A stretch of 64,000 bases of DNA from Daejeonella lutea (GCF_900168015.1 NZ_FUYR01000001.1:990943-1054942); one strand, 5' to 3'. Counted from the first letter of the stretch, positions 27,893 through 36,585 are shown. Made by a program: numbers and translations. Notes: a model not told the origin generated them from the letters alone.

Positions 27893-29272
27893 CTAAAATA
27901 TCACGTTCTCTTTTGGATACTCATAGTGGCGAACCATAACACTGTTTACCAGGGCCACCAGCAACGTAATTGTACCAACCCTGCCAAGAAACATCGTGAA
28001 CAGAATAATTATTTTTCCACCAGTGCTCAACACACTCGTTATTCCTAAGCTTAAACCCACCGTGCTATAGGCAGAAACACTTTCAAAAGCCAAGGCTTTT
28101 AGTCCTTTTTCCCCGTCTGTTATCGACAATATAAAAATTGAAACACCCAGCCAGAGAATGGAAAGGCTTATGATTGCAAACGCCTTTTTTAGCGATTCAC
28201 TGGAAATTTGACGGTTAAATACATAGATCCTGCTGAAGCTTCTGGCTGAATTTACAATATTTAAAGCAGCAACAGCAAATGTAGTTGTACGTACACCGCC
28301 TCCTGTTGATCCCGGTGATGCCCCAATCCACATCAGCACCATCATAATTGTTATTGATGGAAAAGCTAAACTGTTTAAATCAACAGTGTTGAACCCCGCT
28401 GTTCTAGGCGTCGCGCTGGTAAAAAAAGCAGTCACGATTTTGCCGAAAAGTGTAGGATGAGCCGCCAGAGTGTGATCATATTCCAGGATGAAGAACGCAA
28501 CAAACCCAAACACCAACAATGCAAAGGTGGTATAGGCGATCAATCTCGAATTAAAAGTCATAACCCATGCCTTATATTTAATTTTCCTCTTGAAACGTAT
28601 TAGGTTATAGATCAATACAGCCCAGCGAGAGATAAATACTTGAACATTCAAAATGATGGTGAAGCCAAGTCCCCCGAGAATGAGCAAAGTCGCAATAATT
28701 AGGTGCAACGGATAATTATAGCGGAAGTTTTCGTCATAAAAGCCCAGCGGTAGCGTAGAAAAACCGGCATTACAGAATGCCGAGACAGAATGAAATATGG
28801 AAAAAAAGAGTTTATCAGTGAAACCACCAAATTGATTGTCATCGAGGACAGAAAATATCAGTGCTACACCGGCCAACTCGAAAGCAAGCGTTAGAATTAC
28901 GATTTTGATCAAAGCCTTGATAACAGAGCCCAATTTATTATGATTTAGTAACTGGGAAAACATGATCTGATCTTTATATGATGACTTGCCCGATATCAGG
29001 TAACCCAAAAAAGTGGTGAAAGTCATAATACCCAGCCCACCAAGCTGTATCAATACCAGAATAACATTCAGACCAAAGAGGCTAAGTTTAGCATTCAGGT
29101 CAAATACTGCCAATCCGGTTACACACACCGCGCTAGCTGACATAAATAACGCATCTACAAAATTAACTTGTGATGATTTGGATGCAGCAGGCAGCATCAA
29201 TAATCCGGCACCAACTATAATGAGAAATAGAAAACTCAGAATGAAGATTAAACTAGGATTCAAATATTTCAT
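27893..29272 (-). CDS. trkH: TrkH/KtrB-type potassium uptake pore
   Basis: A 459-residue membrane protein with the four pseudo-repeats of SKT transporters. Filter-like segments are visible: SASAVCVTGLAVFD near residue 48, HSVSAFCNAGFST near residue 160, SATPRTAGFNTVDL near residue 290, and FESVSAYSTVGLSLGI near residue 400. It would bring K+ in, controlled by the adjacent trkA product. It stands downstream of the ion channel gene by 84 bases. Confidence 0.93.
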   Translation of the reverse strand: MKYLNPSLIFILSFLFLIIVGAGLLMLPAASKSSQVNFVDALFMSASAVCVTGLAVFDLNAKLSLFGLNVILVLIQLGGLGIMTFTTFLGYLISGKSSYKDQIMFSQLLNHNKLGSVIKALIKIVILTLAFELAGVALIFSVLDDNQFGGFTDKLFFSIFHSVSAFCNAGFSTLPLGFYDENFRYNYPLHLIIATLLILGGLGFTIILNVQVFISRWAVLIYNLIRFKRKIKYKAWVMTFNSRLIAYTTFALLVFGFVAFFILEYDHTLAAHPTLFGKIVTAFFTSATPRTAGFNTVDLNSLAFPSITIMMVLMWIGASPGSTGGGVRTTTFAVAALNIVNSARSFSRIYVFNRQISSESLKKAFAIISLSILWLGVSIFILSITDGEKGLKALAFESVSAYSTVGLSLGITSVLSTGGKIIILFTMFLGRVGTITLLVALVNSVMVRHYEYPKENVIF

Positions 29273-29356
29273 TAAGCAATGAATAAAAGTACTTCGACGT
29301 GTAAACTTAGCTATTATGGGCCCCTAATCCCGCCATTTACCTATTTGCAACTAGTA

Positions 29357-30127
29357 TCAATTCCGGTTATCCTTAAAATCCTGGATTGTTTTATTAAGCG
29401 CCCTGATTTCAAACCTGAGTTTCTCTACTTCCTCCGAATTAATCGAGGATTCCCCTCTCACTTTTGCGTCACTTCCTATAAAAAAAGACGCCAGGGTTGC
29501 AGTGATGTATCCGAAAACCGCAAATCCATAGAGGGAGATGAGGGTGGTTAAAATTCTTCCCTCTATTGATTTGGGCCAGAAATCCGTACCTACAGTTATC
29601 ACAAGCATGGTTGTCCACCACAGTGCAACCCCATACGATTCAAAATTACCTGTTTCAAAAGCGAACATACCGGCAGCACCAGCCAAAATTACCGCGAGCG
29701 TTAGTGCCATCACATACCCAAAACCCCGGCGGCCCATTGTTGCATTTAAGCTTTTCATACCACGATTAACACTGGCCACAACTTTTATCAGTCGCGTGCC
29801 TCTGAAAACCCGGAGCAGGCGGATAAACCGGAAAATCCGGAACAGCCGCAGTGCTGGGATTATCAGAGAAACAATTGTCAGGATATTCTTCTTCAAAAAG
29901 AGCCATTTTTCTGATGCTATCACTAGCTTGAGGATAAAATCGCAGATAAAAACAATCCAGATGACGGTACTGATGAGCTCCATCGTCTTATCGAAGCCGT
30001 TAATAAGCTCAACGATCAACAATACAAGCCAGATGAACCCCAGAATGATCATCGGACCTTCAAGCTTTTTTTCCAGTTTGATAACCAGCCGATTTCGACT
30101 TGATGAAAAATTATTGCTCTCGTCCAT
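29357..30127 (-). CDS. Voltage-gated-type ion channel with non-canonical filter
   Basis: About 256 residues from the ATG at 30127 (a TTG lies 11 codons upstream). Six helices; S4 is arginine-rich (RLFRIFRFIRLLRVFR). The pore loop reads TMLVITVGTDFWPKS near residue 190: the K+ filter TVGYGD is replaced by TVGTD followed by aromatic residues, one residue shorter. The C-terminus ends in a short coiled coil (VEKLRFEIRALNKTIQDF), which may tetramerise the channel. Related bacterial ion transporters with GSDYWP-like filters exist; ion selectivity is unknown. Located upstream of trkH in the same direction. Confidence 0.85.
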   Translation of the reverse strand: MDESNNFSSSRNRLVIKLEKKLEGPMIILGFIWLVLLIVELINGFDKTMELISTVIWIVFICDFILKLVIASEKWLFLKKNILTIVSLIIPALRLFRIFRFIRLLRVFRGTRLIKVVASVNRGMKSLNATMGRRGFGYVMALTLAVILAGAAGMFAFETGNFESYGVALWWTTMLVITVGTDFWPKSIEGRILTTLISLYGFAVFGYITATLASFFIGSDAKVRGESSINSEEVEKLRFEIRALNKTIQDFKDNRN

Positions 30128-30270
30128 TTTGCGTTTATTGGTTAACAAAAAAGTCGTCAAACAGTTCCCGAAACAAGGATATTATAAGCTGCTATCAGAT
30201 TGATCGAACACAAAAACTATCACCAGGCATAATAAAATTTAATTGTAGATATCATCTGTAATCAACTGCC

Positions 30271-30650
30271 ATGAAAAAACTTGCAACCTCATTATTCGCT
30301 CTTCTAACAGTGTTTTCAGTTTACGGCCTGCAGATCGGCGGCCAGTCGAACTGCGTGTTGAAAGTTGGAGCAAGCCAGCTGCGGGTGGTCTTTCATATCG
30401 CTCACTCTGACAATGGCTATAATTCTACTATGGATAGTCCCGACCAGGAAGCCAAAGGTATCCCGGTTAGCAATACAACTTTTTCCGATGAGAAGTTAGC
30501 ACTGGAAATTGCAGAGGCGGGCATCCAGTATACTTGACTGTTAAAACAAGATTCGTTAACCGGGACTTTCAAATAAGGCGGACAGGAATTCCCGCTTGAT
30601 TTATGGTGTGGTTCAACGCAACCGATCAAAAAACCACAGGGAAATACTAA
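30271..30650 (+). pseudogene. Remnant of an alpha/beta hydrolase, N-terminal domain only
   Basis: An 88-codon frame (30271-30537) starts with a signal peptide and matches the N-terminal beta domain of a common Bacteroidota secreted alpha/beta hydrolase (LKVGASQLRVVFHI, STMDSPDQEAKGIPV). After its TGA the same frame continues as LLKQDSLTGTFK, a TAA, then GGQEFPLDL, and later QPIKKPQ, all recognisable parts of that domain. The TAA is one base from the expected CAA. Conserved positions are also degraded (GQSNC where GQWNG is usual). The catalytic hydrolase domain is missing; nhaA begins directly afterwards on the other strand. A decayed gene is the best reading. Confidence 0.8.
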
Positions 30651-31813
30651 ACTCTCTTATAAAAAACCCGTAAAAGCGTATATCCAGTAACTCCCGCAAT
30701 TACTGACGCAACCAGGATTGAAAACTTTGCTTCTGTTTGAAGCTCTGGTTGGCTATATGACAGCATTGCCATAAATATCGACATCGTAAATCCTATGCCA
30801 GCTATTACACCGAGAGCCGCAATTTGGATCCACTTGGTTTTTTTGGGAAGCGCACTCAAACCGGTTTTAACTGACACCCACGACATGATCACAATACCAA
30901 TCGGCTTTCCGAGTAGGAGACCGAAAATTATCCCCATTCCCATATTACTGTATAAACCATCGATCATCCCTTCTTCGAAACGGATATTCGTATTGGCCAG
31001 GGCAAAGAGCGGCATAATGATAAAGTTAACAGGCCGTGTTAGAACATGCTCTAATTTTTCAAGCGGGGATTCAGTCTGATCCGGTGTAGTAGGTATCGTA
31101 AGTGCAGTAAGTACACCTGCGATAGTGGCATGGATACCGGAATGATGGATAAAATACCACATGAATAATCCGGGAATGAGATAGAACCCATAACCCATCA
31201 CCTTCATTCGGTTTAGTACTATCAGGTAAATAAATACACCACCACCGTATGCCAGATAATCCAGATGAATTTCTGACGAATAAAATATTGCTATAACCAG
31301 AATAGCCCCTAAGTCATCAACTATTGCCAGCGCTGTTAAAAAGATCTTCAGTGCAAGTGGTACCCTGTCGCCCAGCAACGATAAAATAGCAATTGCAAAC
31401 GCGATATCAGTCGCCATCGGTATTCCCCAACCTCCGGAGGTAGGCGTATTGTTATTGAACAACCCAAATATCAGTGCCGGTACAAGCATCCCTCCAACAG
31501 CTGCAAAAACCGGAAGTGCAGCCTGTTTAGCAGAGGATAGCTCACCCTCCACCAGTTCTCTCTTTATCTCCAGGCCCACGAGCAGGAAAAAAATCGCCAT
31601 CAGCCCGTCGTTTATCCATAATAATACAGGATACCTTAGATTTACAATCCCAAAATCACGGCCTAACTCCGCAGCGAGCAGATTCTCGAAACCCTCACCT
31701 GCCCCTGTATTTGCGATGATCAAACTAATTACAACACACACCAGCAGTATAATCCCGCCGGCTGATTTTGATGAAAAGAAGTCCTTGAACGGAGTAATAT
31801 CAAGTTTAACCAT
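30647..31813 (-). CDS. nhaA: Na+/H+ antiporter NhaA
   Basis: A 388-residue protein with about 12 helices. The paired aspartates for ion binding sit in ALAIVDDLGAILVIA near residue 163. Other family strings: SPLEKLEHVLTRPVNFIIMPLFALAN and the GGWGIPMATDIAFAI segment near residue 128. NhaA exports Na+ in exchange for two H+. The ATG at 31813 (MVKLDITPF) is preferred over an in-frame ATG at 31822 because a -7 promoter box lies so close upstream. The 3' end abuts the hydrolase pseudogene. Confidence 0.95.
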   Translation of the reverse strand: MVKLDITPFKDFFSSKSAGGIILLVCVVISLIIANTGAGEGFENLLAAELGRDFGIVNLRYPVLLWINDGLMAIFFLLVGLEIKRELVEGELSSAKQAALPVFAAVGGMLVPALIFGLFNNNTPTSGGWGIPMATDIAFAIAILSLLGDRVPLALKIFLTALAIVDDLGAILVIAIFYSSEIHLDYLAYGGGVFIYLIVLNRMKVMGYGFYLIPGLFMWYFIHHSGIHATIAGVLTALTIPTTPDQTESPLEKLEHVLTRPVNFIIMPLFALANTNIRFEEGMIDGLYSNMGMGIIFGLLLGKPIGIVIMSWVSVKTGLSALPKKTKWIQIAALGVIAGIGFTMSIFMAMLSYSQPELQTEAKFSILVASVIAGVTGYTLLRVFYKRV

Positions 31814-31822
31814 AGGATGCAT

Positions 31823-32173
31823 TCACAAACAGCAAAAATACAAATTTCTAATGCATCGACTGACGTTTGGTAAACCCCGGTATATTCAGCGACCTTTGGT
31901 AGTCCTCTCTCGCCCTATCTAACTTTCTAGGTTTCAGGCCAGGTGAACTTCGGATTGAAACATCTTTTCCTAAATGCAACAAACTGCCACATCAACGTGA
32001 AAATAAGGCAGATGCTAGAGAAAAGCTCCCCTATTTCCTCTTCATAACGGGTCTGGAACTCCAGCATTATGATAGCGGTAATTAAAAAGTTGATGCGCAT
32101 AAATCCCGGAGGAACACCCAAAAGCCTTTTATCATTCAGTGTTGTTGTGCCACCTTTAACCCGCCTCCACAGG
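31823..32173. other. Intergenic stretch without a supported gene
   Basis: Between nhaA and the 11-bp array. A 64-codon minus-strand frame (31927-32121) has no family signal and I do not call it. The nhaA promoter box is at the left end. Confidence 0.4.
31833..31840 (-). promoter_or_regulatory. Probable -7 box of nhaA
   Basis: Reads TATTTTTG on the minus strand, fitting TAnnTTTG, about 20 bases upstream of the nhaA ATG at 31813. The expected transcript start falls at about 31826, downstream of the alternative ATG position's useful range, supporting the shorter protein. Confidence 0.5.
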
Positions 32174-32424
32174 CTCGGGACTGTCCCCTACCTGCTTCGA
32201 GACTGCTTTGCCCCTGGTTCGGTTAGTCTTCGGAAAAAATAGCACCGTAGCGAAGGTTTTGCGAACAGCTAGCGAAGCGCTACCGAACACTTTCCGAACA
32301 ACTACCGAACACCTACCGAACACTTACCGAAGCGCTACCGAACACCTACCGAAGAGTTTGCGAATCTGTCCCGGCGCTGTCTCGAAGCAATCCCGAAGCA
32401 AACCCGAAGCATACCCGAACACCA
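32174..32424. repeat. 11-bp-periodic degenerate tandem array centred on CGAA
   Basis: From 32249 to 32424 there are 16 consecutive 11-base units without any slip in register, mostly of the form ACCGAACACCT or ACCGAAGCGCT; only one unit lacks the CGAA core. The same 11-base phase continues upstream to about 32174, but there the core is TCGG/TTCG, partly the reverse complement. The array lies in the nhaA to M14 carboxypeptidase interval. A 124-codon frame across it is an artefact of the repeat. It is not a CRISPR: units are too short and there are no spacers. Confidence 0.85.
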
Positions 32425-32502
32425 ATTGGCCAAATATTCAATACCGCCCCGAAGGATCAAAAGCACTGTACCACCCTATCTCATTCAAATTTACAACCAT
32501 CT

Positions 32503-32534
32503 TTTGCTCCTTCCCCCTCGAAATCCTACATTCG
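32503..32534 (+). promoter_or_regulatory. Promoter of the M14 carboxypeptidase gene
   Basis: TTTG at 32503-32506 and TACATTCG at 32527-32534 are separated by 20 bases, fitting the Bacteroidota -33/-7 layout with one mismatch in the -7 box (C for T). The gene's ATG is only four bases further on, so the transcript may be leaderless. Confidence 0.6.
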
Positions 32535-32538
32535 TGCC

Positions 32539-33771
32539 ATGGATTCCATTATCTCTCTGCTTCATTCCTATCATACATTTAATAATAACGATATCAAGGA
32601 TCGTTTCTTCAAACACAGCGACTTACTTAATGTCCTCGACAATTTAAAAACAAATCCATTGTTCGAGATCAGGGAAGTTGGAACATCTGTCGAAGGACGT
32701 TCACTGAACCTGATTAAATGCGGTGGTGGTACTGCAAAGGTTTTTTTGTGGAGCCAGATGCACGGAAATGAAGCTACAGCCACAATGGCTTTAATGGATC
32801 TCTTTAATTTCCTTGGAGATGATTGCCGGGACGATGTTAAAGACAGTATTCTGCAGAACTGTACCCTCTATTTCCTGCCGATGGTAAATCCTGACGGCGC
32901 CGAGGTTTTTAACCGACGTAATGCTCTGGAGATCGACATTAACAGGGATTTTCACAGTCAACAGTCTCCGGAGGGACGAATTTTGCGTCAGCTAAGGGAT
33001 GAGATCCAACCTCATTTTGGCTTCAATTTACATGATCAGACCACCATGTGGTCTGCCGGACAGCTCGGTAACCCTGCTACTATTTCTCTTTTGGCACCGG
33101 CCTATGATGATGCTCTGAGTATTAACACGATCAGGCAAATCGCGATGCAAGTGATCGCAGAAATGAACGATACACTTCAGAAAGTCATTCCGGGACACGT
33201 TGGACGATTTGATGACGAATACGAAATGCGGGCTTTTGGAGATAATTTCCAGGCTGCTGGAACCAGCACCATTCTCATCGAAGCTGGTGGATATGCCGAC
33301 GACCCCGAGAAACAGCATATCCGAAAACTTGTGTTTGTTGCTATGATGACCGGTCTTTTATCTATCGCTGAGCGTTCTTTTCTACGCAAAACGGTTAGCG
33401 ACTATTTCACAATTCCGGACAATAAGCTGCACCATTTCCAGATCCTGCTCAGGAATTGTAAGCTACAGACCTCTCTGCCGGCAAAGCAGATTGAAACTGC
33501 AAACCAGAACTCTGAATATACTGTAGACATCGGTTTGATCGTCAAAGAAAAGATATCCGACGACCTGAAGTCGATGACCTACACCTACCTCATTGGTGAT
33601 ATTGGCGACCTCTCTAACCGCTTCGGCTACAAAGACATTGATTGCGAGTCATTCAAACTGATTCCAACAAATAAAATCATATTCGACGAACCTGCAGATC
33701 TGGTCTTAATGGATGGCTTGGAAGTGCTGCTCGCGATTGAGAATGGAGTTATAACAAATTCCACTGTTTAG
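32539..33771 (+). CDS. M14 family zinc carboxypeptidase
   Basis: A 410-residue metallopeptidase without a signal peptide. Zinc ligands H75 and E78 lie in SQMHGNEATA; the third ligand is in FNLHDQ near residue 167, preceded by the RDFHSQQSPEG substrate loop. A glutamate in ILIEAGGYADDP near residue 247 fits the catalytic base. After the peptidase domain (to about residue 280) comes a C-terminal extension of ~130 residues seen in Bacteroidota homologues. It would remove residues from peptides in the cytosol, exact specificity unknown. Confidence 0.9.
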   Translation: MDSIISLLHSYHTFNNNDIKDRFFKHSDLLNVLDNLKTNPLFEIREVGTSVEGRSLNLIKCGGGTAKVFLWSQMHGNEATATMALMDLFNFLGDDCRDDVKDSILQNCTLYFLPMVNPDGAEVFNRRNALEIDINRDFHSQQSPEGRILRQLRDEIQPHFGFNLHDQTTMWSAGQLGNPATISLLAPAYDDALSINTIRQIAMQVIAEMNDTLQKVIPGHVGRFDDEYEMRAFGDNFQAAGTSTILIEAGGYADDPEKQHIRKLVFVAMMTGLLSIAERSFLRKTVSDYFTIPDNKLHHFQILLRNCKLQTSLPAKQIETANQNSEYTVDIGLIVKEKISDDLKSMTYTYLIGDIGDLSNRFGYKDIDCESFKLIPTNKIIFDEPADLVLMDGLEVLLAIENGVITNSTV

Positions 33772-33937
33772 TTGTAAGTATTAAGTTGTAAGTTATAAGT
33801 AAACTGACGGCGACGTAAGGGGAACTCAATAGTATACCAATAATTTACACTTAAAAACTCATAACTTAGAATATGTGCTAACTGCGACGTTTAACTTGCA
33901 ACTTAGAACCTACAACTTATAATCTATAACTTACAAC
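33771..33937. repeat. Iterated-word inverted repeat cassette B
   Basis: The left part repeats GTTGTAAGTATTAA / GTTGTAAGTTATAAGT; the right part ends TACAACTTATAATCTATAACTTACAACC, its near reverse complement. It shares its words with cassette A. It begins on the stop codon of the M14 gene and ends three bases before the ATG of the SpmA-SpmB gene, so the arm also forms the latter's leader. Confidence 0.8.
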
Positions 33938-33940
33938 CAT

Positions 33941-35185
33941 ATGGCTCTTAACTACGTCTGGATAGGATTCTTTGTCATCGCTTTCATAGTTGCTCTTATC
34001 AAGCTTGTTGTGCTTGGTGATACTGCGATTTTTAATAATGTGGTCAACGGAATGTTCGACAGCGCCAAAACAGGTGCAGAGATCTCAATTGGTCTTATCG
34101 GAATCATGACGTTTTGGTTGGGCATCATGAAGATTGGCGAACGGGCAGGAATGATTTCTCTTTTTGCGAAAGGCCTGAGTCCATTCTTTAGCCGCTTATT
34201 TCCGGATGTTCCGAAAAGTCATCCGGCAAACGGTTCGATCATCATGAACTTTTCGGCCAACGCACTAGGCCTTGATAATGCGGCTACACCGGTCGGATTA
34301 AAGGCCATGCAGGAACTGCAGGAATTAAATCCAGTCAAGGATACAGCAAGTAATGCCATGATTATGTTCCTGGTATTGAATACCGCCGGGATTACTCTAA
34401 TACCCACTTCGGTTATCGCGCTCAGGATGGCCAATGGTGCCGCAAATCCGGCAGATATCTTTATACCGTGTTTAATTGGAACATTTATTTCTTTCCTGTC
34501 GGGAATGATTGCAGTAGCCATTTATCAAAAAATAAACCTCCTGCAATTACCTATTCTGGCGTTCTTTTCATTTTTCGTCGCACTGATGCTTGGGCTGTAC
34601 TTCTGGCTTGGTGCCCTTCCTCCGGATGAGATCGCGCTATATGCCGGCCTGCTGGGTGGAATCATCATATTTTCGGTGATCACGTTATTCATTGTCCATG
34701 GAGCCTTTCAGAAGATCAATGTTTACGAAGCTTTTATTGACGGCGCGAAAGAAGGTTTCACCACTTCAGTAATGATCATCCCATTTCTAATTGCCATCCT
34801 CGTTGCAATTAGTGCCTTCCGTACCACAGGCTGTATGGATTACGTCGTTAATGCCATAGGCTCGTTTGTTGCCCTCTTCGGACTGGATACTAACTTCGTT
34901 CCCGCTCTTCCGGTGGGGCTGATGAAAACCCTCAGCGGTGGCGGAGCCCGAGGATTAATGGTCGATGTAATGAAGACCTATGGCGCAGATTCTTTCCAGG
35001 GTCGACTAGCCTGTATCATCCAGGGTTCAACCGAAACTACTTTTTACATCCTGGCAGTTTATTTTGGATCCGTTGGCATCAAAAAACCAAGGTACGCACT
35101 CGTATGCGGACTGATCGCTGATTTCGTTGGGGTGATTGCAGCGATCTTGCTGGCATACATGTTCTTCGGATCAACGATTAAGTGA
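33941..35185 (+). CDS. Fused SpmA-SpmB nucleoside-recognition (GATE) membrane protein
   Basis: A 414-residue membrane protein. Residues ~1-195 resemble SpmA (SIGLIGIMTFWLGIMKIGERAGM, FSANALGLDNAATPVGLKAMQEL) and residues ~230-414 resemble SpmB (AFIDGAKEGFTTSVMIIPFLIAILVA, GSTETTFYILAVYFGSVGI). In Bacillus these are two spore maturation proteins; the fused form in non-sporulating Bacteroidota has an unknown transport function. The ATG follows directly on repeat cassette B. Confidence 0.9.
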   Translation: MALNYVWIGFFVIAFIVALIKLVVLGDTAIFNNVVNGMFDSAKTGAEISIGLIGIMTFWLGIMKIGERAGMISLFAKGLSPFFSRLFPDVPKSHPANGSIIMNFSANALGLDNAATPVGLKAMQELQELNPVKDTASNAMIMFLVLNTAGITLIPTSVIALRMANGAANPADIFIPCLIGTFISFLSGMIAVAIYQKINLLQLPILAFFSFFVALMLGLYFWLGALPPDEIALYAGLLGGIIIFSVITLFIVHGAFQKINVYEAFIDGAKEGFTTSVMIIPFLIAILVAISAFRTTGCMDYVVNAIGSFVALFGLDTNFVPALPVGLMKTLSGGGARGLMVDVMKTYGADSFQGRLACIIQGSTETTFYILAVYFGSVGIKKPRYALVCGLIADFVGVIAAILLAYMFFGSTIK

Positions 35186-35186
35186 T

Positions 35187-35405
35187 ACGTTTTACGTTAT
35201 ACGTTGTACGTTTTCACACTTCCAATTAGCGATTTAGGCAGATTTTAGGACTCATGTGATTTTACGGGATTTGGTCAGGAAACAGTAATAAGAGGACCTT
35301 TTCTTTATTACTTCAATCCTGGGCCCATAAATCCATCGTACCCGTCAAGTAAAACCTACCATCTATCCGCCCAGAACGTATAACGTACAACGTAAAACGT
35401 ACAAC
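35187..35405. repeat. Iterated-word inverted repeat cassette C
   Basis: The left arm (35187-35214) is a run of ACGTTTTACGTTATACGTTGTACG words and the right arm (35375-35405) is their near reverse complement, AACGTATAACGTACAACGT and onward. The 160-base centre holds no gene. The right arm is preceded by ATCCGCCCAGAACGT, which nearly matches ATCCGCCCAGACGT inside cassette A. The rest of the 367-base interval up to 35552 contains only the DinB promoter. Confidence 0.85.
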
Positions 35406-35497
35406 TCCCACTTTCGTCCCCCGAAATATTATAAACCATTAATCTCATAATATTCCTTTAACAACTTTTTGTTTAAATAGTAACATTTTGTTAACGC

Positions 35498-35525
35498 TTT
35501 GACAAACAAGCCTCGCGTACCTTCG
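35498..35525 (+). promoter_or_regulatory. Candidate promoter of the DinB gene
   Basis: TTTG at 35498-35501 and TACCTTCG at 35518-35525, spacer 16 bases (shorter than usual), with one mismatch in the -7 box. The ATG is 27 bases downstream. Confidence 0.4.
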
Positions 35526-35552
35526 TTATTATAAGACCTAATACCATAAACG

Positions 35553-36089
35553 ATGGAAATGCACGCTGAAACAATGAACCGCTTTTGCAGCCAGTACAGG
35601 ATTGTAAAGCATTATATTGAAGACCTACCTTCTCAGGCAATACACACCCGATTTATTCCAGATAAATGGTCAATTCACGAAACGATTGCATACCTGTGTC
35701 GGTACCAGTATGTTTTTATGGAGAGGTTGAAGACCATCACCAATGAAATAAATCCATTTTTCGTTGCATATAAACCGGAGAATGACGCGGAATATCAATT
35801 CACCGCTGCACGCACAACAGGAGCGCTACTTCACGAAATTTACCGCGTACGCGATGAAATCAAGCGGATGATAACCAACCTGAGCCCTGCTGAATACTCA
35901 CGTGTTGGTACACATGCGGTTCTTGGCCGGATGAACATCTGCCAGTGGATGGAGTTTTTTCTGCTTCACGAATCGCAGCAGTTTTATAAGATCTTCAAAC
36001 AAGCGGGCAATTTCTGGAGTAATGGAAGCGTACATCATGGAAATGTGATTAGTATGCCCATGGCGCAAGTTGATGAAATGGCTGGGTAA
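35553..36089 (+). CDS. DinB family protein
   Basis: A 178-residue four-helix protein of the DinB/YfiT-like metalloenzyme superfamily (KWSIHETIAYLCRYQYVFMERL near residue 50, with the histidine expected to bind metal; LLHESQQFYKIF near residue 148). Family members include thiol transferases (bacillithiol, mycothiol) and many of unknown reaction. It converges on the thioesterase gene with a 4-base gap. A second start at 35559 is possible. Confidence 0.82.
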   Translation: MEMHAETMNRFCSQYRIVKHYIEDLPSQAIHTRFIPDKWSIHETIAYLCRYQYVFMERLKTITNEINPFFVAYKPENDAEYQFTAARTTGALLHEIYRVRDEIKRMITNLSPAEYSRVGTHAVLGRMNICQWMEFFLLHESQQFYKIFKQAGNFWSNGSVHHGNVISMPMAQVDEMAG

Positions 36090-36093
36090 ACCG

Positions 36094-36537
36094 CTAAGCT
36101 CGCCCTTCAAGTTTTATCATATTTGAATAGCCTCTTGCAAGAAGCCTGCTTTTACCTATGAGCCAAAGCTCGCATTGCAAATTGATTATCTGTCGTCCGC
36201 GTTTGATTACCGAAGTGCGTGCTTCTATTATATCACCGGCCTTTGCTGGTGCAAAGTAATCGATATTATTATTTATCGTAGTGTAATGGCTGCTGAATCC
36301 CATAGTAAAAACAGTAGCGCCAATAATATCATCCATAATGCCGGCTGTAACTCCTCCGTGAAGCAATTGCATCGGATTAGTCATTTCCTCGCGAATTGTA
36401 AACTCAAACGTCAACGCGCCATATTCCGCTGCCCGGATAATGGGATTCAGCCATCGCATAAATGGCGAAGGACTTTCATGAAATTGTCCTCCGATATATT
36501 CGCGCATCCGCTCCAGGCGCTCGTTCGTCTCAGTCAT
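36094..36537 (-). CDS. PaaI family hotdog-fold thioesterase
   Basis: A 147-residue single hotdog domain. The signature MQLLHGGVTAGIMDDIIGA near residue 58 contains the helix-capping HGG and the acidic residue used in catalysis. Members hydrolyse acyl-CoA thioesters, often aromatic or medium chain; the substrate here is unknown. It is divergent from the OsmC gene with 48 bases between start codons. Confidence 0.88.
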   Translation of the reverse strand: MTETNERLERMREYIGGQFHESPSPFMRWLNPIIRAAEYGALTFEFTIREEMTNPMQLLHGGVTAGIMDDIIGATVFTMGFSSHYTTINNNIDYFAPAKAGDIIEARTSVIKRGRQIINLQCELWLIGKSRLLARGYSNMIKLEGRA

Positions 36538-36544
36538 AACTTTG
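36537..36544 (+). promoter_or_regulatory. Candidate -7 box of the osmC-like gene
   Basis: TAACTTTG fits TAnnTTTG and lies 41 bases upstream of the OsmC ATG; it overlaps the first codon of the divergent thioesterase gene. Confidence 0.45.
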
Positions 36545-36585
36545 GTTTTTTTTGTCGTTCTTTGAACCTAAATTAACTATTTAGC

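Noticed and set aside
31927-32121. A 64-codon minus-strand frame between nhaA and the array
   Set aside because: No signal peptide, domain or promoter; most likely chance.
32174-32424. CRISPR array
   Set aside because: Units are 11 bases with no unique spacers and no cas genes in the window.
32208-32582. A 124-codon plus-strand frame rich in repeated TEHLPNT-like strings
   Set aside because: It is simply the translation of the 11-bp array; three 11-mers equal 33 bases, so any frame stays open. No family signal.
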